Assembly (NCBI GenBank): GCA_003194525.1
Contig: NBIV01000152.1
Span: 1-64,000 of the forward strand
Reading direction: 5' to 3'
Source of the DNA: Gracilariopsis chorda
Lineage: Eukaryota > Rhodophyta > Florideophyceae > Gracilariales > Gracilariaceae
Length of the DNA: 64,000 nt
Under the pieces are notes generated by a model. The model worked only from the letters and a program-made list of their open reading frames with translations. It did no database searches and had not been told where the DNA came from. This document shows, piece by piece, positions 12,313 to 22,419 of the stretch. Both the position numbers and the translations under genes were made by a program. Positions within the stretch are counted from its first letter, which is position 1. Each line of letters starts with the position of its first letter.

Positions 12313-12800
12313 CTTGGTTTTAGCCAGCTTTTCGCAGACCAAGCGCGTGGGATGTTTTTTGGCTTATTTGTAGAATGTGGGAAAGCGCTTGGTTTTGGAC
12401 TGGCTTGCAGAAACCAAGCAACACGTGAATACTTTGCACATTGTACAAATGTACGAAAGCCCTTGGTTTTGGACACATTTGCCCAAAGCAAGCATTTCGG
12501 GCATGCTTATGCACATTGTGCAAATGATCGAAAGTGCTTGGTTTTGGGCACATTCACGCAACCTAGCAATGCGGGGTTTTTTTGGCACATTGTAGAAAGA
12601 TGCGAAAGCGCTTGGTTTTAGGCCATTTAGGTGAGAGACCAAGCAAAGCGTGGATTTTTTTGCATATTGTACAAGACTGCAAAAGCGCTTGGTTTTTGCA
12701 ACATTTGCTAAAACCATGCAATGCAGGCATGTTAACGCATATTGTGCAAAAGGGCGAAAGCGCTTGGTTTTGAGGAGATTTGTGGAAACCAAGGAATGCA
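12313..12800 (+). repeat. Tandem repeat of about 75 bp, seven units
   Basis: The core CTTGGTTTT occurs at 12313, 12388, 12462, 12537 (CTTGG), 12611, 12688 and 12763, a spacing of 74-77 bp. Each unit also has an ACATTTGC-like segment, an AACCAAGCA segment that is the inverse of the core, and CACATTGTGCAAATG. The core and its inverse form a short dyad in each unit. Two more diverged cores lie upstream near 12073 and 12174. Confidence 0.85.
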
Positions 12801-14042
12801 GTTTTTTAAATGTTTGACAAATGTTTAGGGGTTTGTAGTACTGGTCATATTTGGACAAACGAAGCATTGCGGGCATGTTGACGCACATGGAACAAATGAG
12901 ACGAAGCAGGCTTTTATTAGGGAGCCTCCGAGAAACAATGAAGAGCCTTGATATTAAAAATGAGGGGTTTCAAATCTAACGGTTTATACTTTGGTACTCT
13001 TAGCATTAAGAAAGGTTTTGTGTTATTGTAAGAACCTCCATATTAAATATTAGGGTTTTTAAATGTAAGGGTGTTTACGGGAACATATTAGCATTAGAAA
13101 ATGTTATATATTATTGTATTCCTTTGATATGGCAATGTTAGGAGGTTTTAGTTGTTATAGGTGCAGTTGGAGAAAAACAGGAAAAGTACAAAATTTTATA
13201 TGGAGGTACCGTGGGGGGGTTAAAACTGATAAGAATGTTTTCCGTATTAGGGGTTTTAGGGAGCAGGGATGTGGTTTTAAAGGATTAGGGTTACAGGGTG
13301 TTAGGGTTGTATATTTGTTCGTTCGGCAAGGTTTTAGCCGCTTCCGTCCTGGTAAGCTGCACTTTTCATGATTATGGATGTGTCAGAGTATTAAAGGTTG
13401 GACTTTGAATAATGAAAATTGCAAGATCTAAAAAATCGTGTATATGGCCTAGGTCTCTAGACGTAGAAATATGTGATTAGAACGTCTTAGGGGTTTTTCT
13501 AAATGTTATTTTTCGTTTTAGTGTGTTTTGGTGATTTGTGTTCCGTGGAGGGGAGTGTGAATGTTTTTAGAAAAAATTGTGATTGGCCGTACACTTAAGA
13601 AATGCAAGTTCTACTCAATATTTGTATTTAGGGGTTTTGTTTTAGGGGCGTATTTGCGATTGGGTCTAGGCGTTTTCTAGGGGGTGTATTGGTATTAAGG
13701 GTTTTACTTCTAGACACTTTGGGGGGGTTGCACTTAGATTCCTAGGTTTTATTTTACTAGTGTTTTAAGGAGTTTTAGGGGTTGCAGAATGTTAAGAGAA
13801 ACAGAATTGTCTTGCATGTCATGTGCTGTTGTGAAGGGGTTTTTTCGGCTTTAGGGGGTCGGCGTTTTGTGCTGCAGAAGTGTGCAGCGGTATGCAGAGC
13901 ACGTTTTGTGTTAGGGGGTTTTAATTGGAATGCTTTGTTGTGCACCGCTGTAGGCGGTGTGCATTAGGTAATAGTGCTGTGGTAAGTTTAAAAGATAGTG
14001 GCGTGGCTATGGGAATACCGAACTCGGAGACTTTGGGGTGTT

Positions 14043-14215
14043 TTAGGGTCGCTCGACCTCCGGGGCGATGTACGTCAGGAAGTTTTCCTGTCGTACATGA
14101 ACGTAGTGGTCGCTCGACCACTGCAGCAAAAAACAGTAATTCTTTTGGAGGGTAGTGGTCGAGCGACCATCCTGTGAATGTACGACAGGACTTTTTCCTG
14201 TCGTACATGCATAAT
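14043..14215 (+). repeat. Left copies of the 112-bp dyad repeat
   Basis: One diverged full unit starts at 14043, and a second starts at 14155 and stops after its TCCTGTCGTACA arm near 14215. The outer dyad GTGGTCG-nn-CGACCAC and the inner pair TGTACGACAGGA/TCCTGTCGTACA are clear. The spacing of the two units is 112 bp, as in the right-hand array. Confidence 0.9.
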
Positions 14216-14382
14216 ACAGATAAGAATACAGTAGAAGGAAGCGGAAGGTGTTTTTCGTTTTGTTCGCACATGCGCGTTTCTCAACGTGTGAGGATGTGTG
14301 GGAGGTTTTTATACGTAACGAATAGAAACATGTGAAGCTTATGGCCACAAATTTATTGTTATCATCATGGTGTCACGGGAAG

Positions 14383-14881
14383 CTATACAAGATCAGTTGT
14401 AGATTTGTACCAAGTGATGAGGCGTATAAGGTTGGGAACGGCCCTGCGGTCTGTTGTCGTCAACCAGGAGTGGAAAAGTTGGTCTTGTTGCTGTGCTTTA
14501 CCGGATTCGGATGTACTGCTCGTAGAAATATTGTTGAACTGAGAGTTGCGTTCTTCCTCAAAGAGGTTGAGTGCAATGGTGTTGCGCATGTCTGGGTCTT
14601 TGCGCCAGAGAAGCCATGCAATCTGGCGCAGTGGGATAAACTCACATGCCCGAGTACCATATGTTTTGGGATCTGAATGGGTCTTGAGTCCCTTGCAGTA
14701 TCCCATATGGCACTTGTAGCAGGTCTTGGGTTGGTTCTTGTTGTGTGGGCACTCAACCGCGTGGTGGGAGTCCGAGAAGCATCGATAGCATCGAATGGAT
14801 GCATAGGAGCATACATGGTTTTCCTTGGTTACGGGAGTTTGAGCTTGGATAAGACACGGAACGCATGAAAGAGTGGAGACG
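14383..14881 (-). pseudogene. Zinc-knuckle (CCHC) protein fragment
   Basis: The minus frame ending at 14383 is open back to about 14881. It encodes a clear CX2CX4HX4C knuckle (CYRCFSDSHHAVEC, around 14776-14735), followed about 13 residues later by a second Cys/His cluster (CYKCHMGYC). The rest is polar and unrecognised. CCHC knuckles bind single-stranded nucleic acid and are typical of Gag and many transposon proteins. No good ATG opens this frame, and the upstream stretch reads best in other frames, so the gene is broken or has an upstream exon. It follows the helicase on the same strand. Confidence 0.5.
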
Positions 14882-15192
14882 GCGTGCTATCTCCTGAATG
14901 TGGCGCACAATACGAGCGGGGGGAATGGAGTTGATGCGATAAAAAAAAGAAAGCGGAAATGTTAGACTGAAGCGGGCTGGTGTGCCGCTCTGAAGAAGAG
15001 AAAGAAGTGATGAAGGGCGGCGAAGACGAGAGGAGGTTGTTGTTTAGGCGTTTGACTGAATTGGCGGCTGCGGACGCCGAAGGGAGTGGTTGTAGCGATG
15101 GAGAGAACTATTGTATGGCGGCATCTGAAGGTTTGAGCTTGGCTCCGGTAGGATGAAGGGTGACATGTCAAGAGAGGCGGTACCTGTGGAGG

Positions 15193-18100
15193 CTATATAG
15201 GTGTCTGATTTGGAGTGGAGGGTGTGGGTTTTGCAGGCTGTGACGGTGTTTTTAGGGTAGAAGTGTTTTTAGTAGGTGCGGTTGGAAACGGGTTGGAAGT
15301 TGCGGATTTTTTTTCGCAAACGTCACAGTTCACAGCGTCTTCGGTGAATAAGCAAACGCCTGGTTCGGTTCCATCAATGTGGGCGTAAAGGGCGTTACGG
15401 CGGCACACGAGCGTCAGTTCCATCCACGTCTTCACTTGGTTCCAGCGGTCTGTGGCAAGCGAGTCGACATAAGAACGGGCGATGTCGTTGGGGTTTTGGT
15501 TGTTTGTAGAGCAAAGAAGATCTTGTATCATTTTGAAGTATGGCATTGAGTACATGGTGATGCAGCGCGCATTTCGGCCGTCACGACCCGCTCTGCTGGC
15601 CTGCTGGGCAAGGTCGGCCAGACTGGCACATCCACCAAAAATTAGCGCTAGCCGAACGTTTGGAGTGTCGAGTCCTGTTCCAAAGGCGGAAGTGCAAGTC
15701 ATGAAAATAACGGTTTGGGTTACGGCGGCGGATGGCGGAACGGAGAAGCGATGGAGCCAGTCGTCGTGTGTTTTATCCTTTTCGTGGTCGGATAAGCCGG
15801 CATGATAGAAGAGGCAAATGAAAGATGTGGAAGGGAACTGGTGAGATAATGTTCCTTGTACGTATTGTTGAATGACGCGGTGTAGTTGTTCTGTAGCTCA
15901 GCGTGTGAGTGTGAATAGGATGATGCAGACCATGGATTCAGTACTTGCGGTGAGCAATGTTGAGACTTGTTGTTGGAAGTACGGGACGCCTTTCTGAAGC
16001 AGATCTTGGAACAAGCTTTGATAGGTACCTGCGGCAGTACAAATTCGAGGGGCTTCTACGCTTGGGGAAGCGTCGTACACGGAGAAGCAGATAGTGTTAC
16101 GGGCGGTGGAAGTGGTATACCGGTAAGTTGTTGGTATTGAAAGCTGTGATAGCAGGCGTGGACGATCGCGGGGCGGCAGGGTGGCACTGAGCAGTACACG
16201 GGGTAAATGGGGGGCTACGATGGAAAGCGCATTGTGGATGTGTGCAAGAGATGGGCGAAAGTGTTGCCATAACAGAAATAAATGCACTTCATCCACCACG
16301 ATGCGGGCCAGTTTTTGTTTGTGCAACAAGCGTTGAAGCAGGGAGTTGAAAGAGGCGGAATCAAGCACTTCGACTGACAATATATAGACATCCGCAAATG
16401 TTTCCATGCCGCCACTGGTGTGCGGGATGTGCTGCTCTGAAGCTGAAAGGCTGCCGCACGTTGTTCGTACTCCGTAAGGAGGGGTTTGAGAGGAACGATA
16501 ATGATGGAGGAATATGAGCCCTTCTCTATGTACATCGGGAGCAGTACAGACAATGTTTTTCCGGAGGCGGTCGGAGTGAGCATAAGCATGTTTCCCGCTT
16601 TTCAAACACGGCCACCGTAACGGTAAACTGCGTAGGTGATTTAAACACTGAGGAGCCATTGGCAAGCATTTGTCAGAGTGCGTTGAGGAACGTGCCGAGT
16701 CTGTGTTCGTAATTGAGCGGTGGGGGTGTATGGAGCGATGCACCACCTCTTGGAAGCTCGGATGGGGTTGAGCGGCTGTGTAGTAGGGAGGATGAGCAGG
16801 TCAGGGGTGCAAACACGTCGTTGGGCGGTTTGTAAGCGCGGTGTGGAGGTGAAATGGGTTGTGATGCGGGAATGGGGCGCTTGGCGGGAGGGGTGGTGCT
16901 CTGGTGTTGAGGAGTGTCACGGGAAGAGCGCTTCTTTGCGGCGTGTTTGCTCAAATTGAGTAGTGAGTGCCATTTGGTGGACCATTTATTGTACTTGCTG
17001 AGTTGGGTGTGTCGCATTCCACTGACGTCGTGTGGGGTCCGTGCGTACATGAGCTCCGCAGTGTGTACCGTGGGCCAAGATTGATTGTGCGCGGTGGAGA
17101 TGAATTCTTCAAGGATGGCCTTGGAGAGCGTGTTGTCAATGTCGTTTGCGGTGGTGGAGGAAATGAGAGCGGTGATTCCTACTGTGAAATTGCGGTAGTC
17201 GGCAAAGGTGAGTTTAAACCCAGCGTCGAACAGAGTGGAGCTGATGATTCGGCAAATGTTTCGAGCGTCCAGGGGCATGCCGTGGGTTGAGAACAACATA
17301 CGCCAGTGCGCCTGTTTATGGGTTTCGCCATGTATTGCCGAAACGAACCAGGTTTCGAGCGGGCGAACGAGCTTCAGGTAAGTGAGAAGAAGTTCAGCTG
17401 TCTTTGGATCTGGGAAGCGTGGAATTGGGCGAGCGTCTCCTTTCGCGTTTTGAGTTTTGAGGTAACGCGTGATGAGAACGGGTTGAGAGTCAAGAAGTAT
17501 GAGGCAGCGTTGGTGGAACAAATCGTTGTGCAGACGATACGACTCAATCTCGGTTCCGCGAGCTCGGGAGCCGGAGGCAAAGTGGAGAACGACGAGGAGC
17601 CGCTCCTGGGCTTTTTGTGCGCATGCGAGCCAGCGGGTGAGAGCAGATGTGTAGAAGTGGATACCAGCAATAAGAACTGTGGGGGTATCGTTGGGTGGTG
17701 GGGAGGGAGCTTGGAGCGAATGGTGTGATGTGTTTCTGGATGGGATCTTTAGGCATTGCAGTACTTACTGCAAGCAGGTGTGTAGAAAAGAGCCATTGTG
17801 CGGGTGTTGGAGGAAGCAGAAGCCAGGGTTTTTGTTTGATGGTTGGTCTTTTAGTGCGTGGATGTGGCTTGTGAATGCAGGGGGGAAGGGAGATCCCAAT
17901 AGCTGATCATCAATGATGATTTCTTTAATTTCGGCATGGAGCTTTTTGACAATAGAACCGAGCGCGGGCAGACCCAAGTGAATGTCGCGAACGATGCCGC
18001 AGTGTGGGTGCATATCGCAGTCGACGAACGATATGTTGATGCTTTCTTTAGTGGCGATGTTCATAGCAAAGCTGAGAGTGTTGCGGATGAAAGAAAAAAG

Positions 18101-19529
18101 CATTGTTTGATTGCACGTCAACTGACAATTCCACTTGCTGCATCTCGGAAGTAAGCTGATGAAGAGTTTTTCCTTGCTGCTTGGTGAGGTTATGCACGTG
18201 ATGGATAGCGCATGCTGCGACCCCGTATTAGAGAGCGGCGAGCAGATCGGTGAGCTCGTTGGCACTAGTATAGCGGTAGCGCTCGTCATGTTGGTTGATG
18301 GCATCTTCGGTGTTGTGAACCAGCACAGAAGCGGCCGCAATGAAGTTGCGCACAGTGAGTGTATGCGTAGATGCATACGGGGGGAGCGTCTGCAGAAGCT
18401 GGGCAGTGAGCGCGCTGTGTAGGAGTTGAGGTTTTAGATTAACGCTGTGGAGGTAGGCCGTAGTGTTTTGCGCTTGTTAAACCAGGTTGACGTCATGTTC
18501 GTTGCCTTTTTTTGTGAATAGCAAGAGACGGGCAATATCGGAGGCGTAGCGTTTGATCGTGTCCTGCGAGACGCTGCGGAAGTTGCTGTCGGAACGTTGG
18601 TTGAGCTTTTGGAGAAAAAATCGCGGAATGGTGCACATGAGAAATGGAACTTTGGTGAGGTACATGAAAACATCGTTGGTCATCGCAGCCATTGCATCGA
18701 TGTCGCTTGCACATGTTGGATTTGTGAGTATGGTTGCGTCCTTGAGGCTGACAGAAACAGACTGGAGTATGATGTCTAGCTTGGTACACGCAATGAAGAA
18801 GTTGGGTTTTTGTTGTGCTTGTGGTTGCAGATGCAGATGATTGGTTTGCATATGTGAGGTGCTTAAGCTTTTGAAGAAGTTGTTCACTGCTTATTCGGTT
18901 TTGTGTTCCGGTTGCAGTATGTGTCGGTGTCTGGAGTTTGTGTTCGGGTTGGGGGGTTGCATGGGCTGTGGCAGTATCGGTGCCGGGGGTTGGGACTGGA
19001 GGTTATGGGGTAGCAGGGGTTGCTGCATAGTGTTGACCGTTTGGATAGGCAGTTGAAGGTGTTTGCTTATGGTTCCAACGGGGGAGGCGGAGCTCACCGC
19101 AAACAGCAGACGGCGAGGGCCGCCGAATATGGTTTGCACTTTTACGGTGCTTTGCTTCGATGTTTGTTGTATTGGCCAAGAAACCGAATGCGCGTGATTG
19201 GAATGTGTGTTTGTGATGTGCTCATGGAGACGCTGAAGGTCAATGTAGCAGGAGGTGCACTGCGCGCAGCGGTAGCCGTTAAATATTTGCAGCCCAGCTA
19301 GTGGACGTAGAACAGCCACGTTTTGGCTCGGCGCTTCCGGATCATACGAATTCCATAGCGGGGGGAGGTTGTTCTGCTTAAGCATTTCGGTTCTGCCGGA
19401 CCAAATGATGTCGGATGCTTTTCGAGCCTCTTCCTGGGGGAGGAAGTGCGCCTTTCGGAGATGATAGCGCACGGCACGTCGCGAGGGGATGCCAGATTCA
19501 CAGTTGAGGCACAGGACGAAGAAGCACAT
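15193..19529 (-). pseudogene. OrsD-type zinc-finger plus RecQ-like helicase, broken
   Basis: The N-terminal part (19529-18891) has two C2H2-like units, CLNCESGIPSRRAVRYHLRKAH and CAQCTSCYI...HEHITNTH, the pattern of the OrsD/DUF3505 domain. After a long middle region come SF2 helicase motifs: TASGKT (Walker A, near 16570-16550), VDEVHLF (near 16290), SATLP, HAGLSDHEK, SAFGTGLD and QASRAGRDGR (near 15600-15575). The last four match RecQ. This architecture is known for fungal telomere-linked helicases. The reading frame is cut by TAA at 18891, 18477, 18228 and 17765 and by TGA at 16673 and 15898, plus frameshifts near 18.1 kb and 16.6-16.4 kb. The TAA at 17765 overlaps a donor-like GTAAGT, so a small intron there is possible. 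The C-terminus is Pro/Thr-rich. Confidence 0.8.
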
Positions 19530-19596
19530 GGAGTGAACGGCAAGGTTGATAACGGTGTCGAGTGGTTTGGTGAAGGAGGGAGATGCATTTCGTTCT

Positions 19597-20244
19597 TCAT
19601 CCGCGATCTACCCGGCTGATGTTGAGATTATGGCGGTAGCGTTGGGGTTGGGACGGTTGGATTGAGGTTTGTTCGCGTTTGGAGCCGGACGAGGCTGGAT
19701 ATAGTCCAGTCCTATGGAGTGGTTGTGCAAATAAGAGGTTGTCCATATTGGTATGCTCGCAGAAGGGAAGGAGATAAAAAGAAAGGCAGAGCGAGAGATA
19801 GAGATAAGTTTTGGCGTGCAGTTGAGTTGTAGACGTTTTTGAGGGTAGGGGAAGAGATGGGAAGGGGTTTATTAGGGGCTGGTTGGTGGGCTTTTTGTAG
19901 TGATGATTGTTAGGGGGGCTTGCGCAAAGGCGCTGCAATGTGGGTTTTTTGGCGCGCTCATACAGCGTCGGAAGTATGAGCTCGCATAGGCTATGGGGCC
20001 AATACTCGCCAAACATGTACACCATGAGTTGCAGAGGGAAAACGGGGCTGGCGCGGCTGGAGATATGTGGGCGTTCGTTTAGGTTCACACATGACGTCAT
20101 ACACAAACTGTAATTGGGTTTTTGGTAAGGTGGGAGGTGTGCTGTGTGTGGGGTGATACACATGCCCATGCGCACAGTGGGAATGAGCTGGTGCACACCA
20201 CAAAACGGCACAGGATTACGTAATACGTTCTTACGCACATGCAA
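19597..20244 (-). CDS. Unknown ORF upstream of the helicase
   Basis: A 215-codon frame lies between the methyltransferase gene and the helicase gene, on the same strand. The first 105 residues look protein-like, with Cys, aromatic and charged residues. The last third is low-complexity Ser/Pro/Gln-rich. It ends within 70 bp of the helicase start, so it may be the helicase N-terminus shifted out of frame or a separate small gene. I recognise no domain. Confidence 0.4.
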   Translation of the reverse strand: MHVRKNVLRNPVPFCGVHQLIPTVRMGMCITPHTAHLPPYQKPNYSLCMTSCVNLNERPHISSRASPVFPLQLMVYMFGEYWPHSLCELILPTLYERAKKPTLQRLCASPPNNHHYKKPTNQPLINPFPSLPLPSKTSTTQLHAKTYLYLSLCLSFYLLPFCEHTNMDNLLFAQPLHRTGLYPASSGSKREQTSIQPSQPQRYRHNLNISRVDRG

Positions 20245-20298
20245 AGGAGCAGGTTTGAGGAACTTGTTTAGGAGTTTTCACCCTTAGAGAGAGGGTGT

Positions 20299-22281
20299 TT
20301 AGGGGTTTGTATTGTGTTTTGTAGAAGTCGAAGAATGTGTCTGGGGCGAAGGGGTACCAAGATTATTGGTCCAATCGTAAGAAGTACGGTAGTCGATGAA
20401 GAGTTCTTCTCCGCGTGCTATACGGCGGGTAGCTTTGATTGTTATCAGAGTGTAAGGCGCGAGGTGCTGACGTGTTTTAAGCGCAGATATCGCAGAACGA
20501 TCAACGTAGACATTGGCCGTTCGTTTGGGTTTGAAATCATCACGAACGGGCTGCGCGTCAGGATCCAACTGGAGGTACCTTGGGTCATTGATGAGTCCTT
20601 CTACGCAAAAGGGAGCTGGCGAGATCCAAACGCTTGGTATTTTCTTGTCCTGGTTCAGTCCGATGAGGGAGGTGAATTCCGGAGCCCTGAGCTCCCTTTG
20701 CATACAATACGTGCGGAAATCCTGTGGGGTAACGCCCATCAAGCCGGAGCCGTATGTTTTGTGGATTTCGGTTCGCTGGGACATGTCGTGATATACCAAC
20801 GTGCCGTAAAAGTGGCAGACTGTCCCGTCTTCTGCGAACGTACAGCCTGCAAAAACGCCAACCCCAGCAGACGGGTGCAACATGGTTGACGCAGCCACAA
20901 TAAGGCGTATCGTTGAAGCCTCAAGAGTGCGGAGCTCGTTCACGCCCATTAGGTTGAAGAGTCCTTGGTACTTCTCGGGCCATTGGGAGAGGTCCATGTG
21001 AAGGCCGGTGTTGACGAAGTCCTGTGCGCGCCATTTAGACGCACAACACAAAACTACGTGCTCTGCCAGCGTTTGGTATTGAGGGAACTTTGGCACGGCT
21101 GCCCAAGTCCGGGAGGGACCCATATATCCCTTAAAGTAGTTGTGCACCGCGTTGGCTGCATCCACCAAACCTTGCGTGACGGTTACGCTGGCAACGTTTT
21201 CGGCGATGAGCCTTGAGAAGTGTTTCAGTGCGTGATGTCTGGCATGGTGGAAGCATGCTTCGTCCTTCTCGCAACCGACAAATCTGCGTGTTTCGCCTTT
21301 CTTAAAAGACATGCAGGCGAGCGCTGTCGAGAAGGTGCCGCCAAACAGGTCAAGAACCGTATCACCTGGTTGAGAGAACATGGCAATGAGCTCCATGTTG
21401 AGTCGAATTGGCTTCTGTTCTGGACGAACAGCCTCACACTTCACATCTCCACTGTCTGTGTAGCGGGACCACATGAGACGCTCATTCACATCGACGGCCG
21501 GAACACGGTCGATGACGTTCTTGTACGCAGTGAACGTGAACGGGACGTAACGGAAGTTGGTGTAGTTCACCATTTTGTCCTTTTGCGCCCGAGTGGGGCC
21601 TGTTTTGACGCCATGCACCGCGTATTGGGTGATGGGTATCAACTCTCCAGATGCGCGGCCCGGCGACACGGTGTTGTTACCCGGTGCACGGATCATGTGC
21701 AATGGGCAGTGGTCCACGCGGAACATTGGGGCAACGGTACTATTGGCTTCCCTGCGATCAACGCTGTTCAACAGCTTCCGCCAACGCGGGAACTGCTCAA
21801 GCGAGCAGAAAATGAAGAATTGGCCACCAGCACGTAACAAGCGACTCATGGTTATTGTAACCCTTTTCATGTCGGCGACGGTGAGGGTGTCGCAGTCGCT
21901 GTTCGGCCTGCCACCCATAGAGCGAATGGCGTAAGGGGGGTCTGTCAATACCAACTGGGCCTGGGAGCATGGCACGGAGTCCGGGGCACGCAATTTGTTG
22001 TGCACATCCACGAGGTCGTCAAAGCCGCAGCAATACATTTCGTAATGCTTCATCATATGCTCCTGCACCAATTCCAACGCATTTAGCACGTGTACGTCGG
22101 CCAGCTGATCTGGGGGAATGATGTCCGCCTGCTCCTTGCGGTAGGGAAGATCGCGCTCCATTTTACTCTGTGGGTCCGGGCCTAGCGAGAAGGGGGGGTG
22201 GGGCCTTTTGGGGTTGCTGCACGTGGTTCCACCGCTGCTACTGCTCCTGGTGGGTTCTTGTACCAAGTCTATGACGTCCAC
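20299..22281 (-). CDS. DNA N4/N6 methyltransferase fused to a SET domain
   Basis: This is an intact 660-codon ORF. Residues about 60-345 form an amino-methyltransferase of the DPPY-first order: TDPPYAI at 113-119 (catalytic motif IV), a conserved EQKP at 288-291, and DTVLDLFGGTFSTA at 307-320 (AdoMet-binding motif I), then CEKD. Residues about 466-631 look like a SET lysine-methyltransferase domain: SAGVGVFAG, FYGTLVYH, a GLINDPR...ANV segment where NHSCxPN usually lies, and ARGEELFIDY. One protein could thus methylate DNA and a protein such as histone. The canonical NHxC motif is absent, so SET activity is uncertain. The gene is the best preserved of its block. Confidence 0.82.
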   Translation of the reverse strand: MDVIDLVQEPTRSSSSGGTTCSNPKRPHPPFSLGPDPQSKMERDLPYRKEQADIIPPDQLADVHVLNALELVQEHMMKHYEMYCCGFDDLVDVHNKLRAPDSVPCSQAQLVLTDPPYAIRSMGGRPNSDCDTLTVADMKRVTITMSRLLRAGGQFFIFCSLEQFPRWRKLLNSVDRREANSTVAPMFRVDHCPLHMIRAPGNNTVSPGRASGELIPITQYAVHGVKTGPTRAQKDKMVNYTNFRYVPFTFTAYKNVIDRVPAVDVNERLMWSRYTDSGDVKCEAVRPEQKPIRLNMELIAMFSQPGDTVLDLFGGTFSTALACMSFKKGETRRFVGCEKDEACFHHARHHALKHFSRLIAENVASVTVTQGLVDAANAVHNYFKGYMGPSRTWAAVPKFPQYQTLAEHVVLCCASKWRAQDFVNTGLHMDLSQWPEKYQGLFNLMGVNELRTLEASTIRLIVAASTMLHPSAGVGVFAGCTFAEDGTVCHFYGTLVYHDMSQRTEIHKTYGSGLMGVTPQDFRTYCMQRELRAPEFTSLIGLNQDKKIPSVWISPAPFCVEGLINDPRYLQLDPDAQPVRDDFKPKRTANVYVDRSAISALKTRQHLAPYTLITIKATRRIARGEELFIDYRTSYDWTNNLGTPSPQTHSSTSTKHNTNP

Positions 22282-22419
22282 TGGTATGGCGGAAGTGGCG
22301 GGACGCCCAGCAGCAGTAGTGGCAGATTTGGCACTGGCGTACGCGTTGTGGTGTTGGGTGTTGACCTCACGAATGGGTTTCCGAAGCTGCGCAGTCAGCT
22401 TAGCGAACCGTTGGGGAAA

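Larger units (their letters stand above)
10293..14042. other. T/G-biased non-coding block
   Basis: No ORF with coding character was found. The plus strand is strongly T/G-biased. Runs such as GGGGTTTTAGG and TTAGGGGTTTT recur between 11.4-11.65 kb and 12.9-13.95 kb. Degenerate repeats fill the middle. The bias and motif resemble, without proving, decayed interstitial telomere-type sequence or subtelomeric DNA. Confidence 0.5.

Noticed and set aside
12183..12888. Several 70-170-codon ORFs on both strands in the 75-bp repeat
   Set aside because: The repeat period of 74-77 bp keeps changing frame and the products are repeat translations on both strands.
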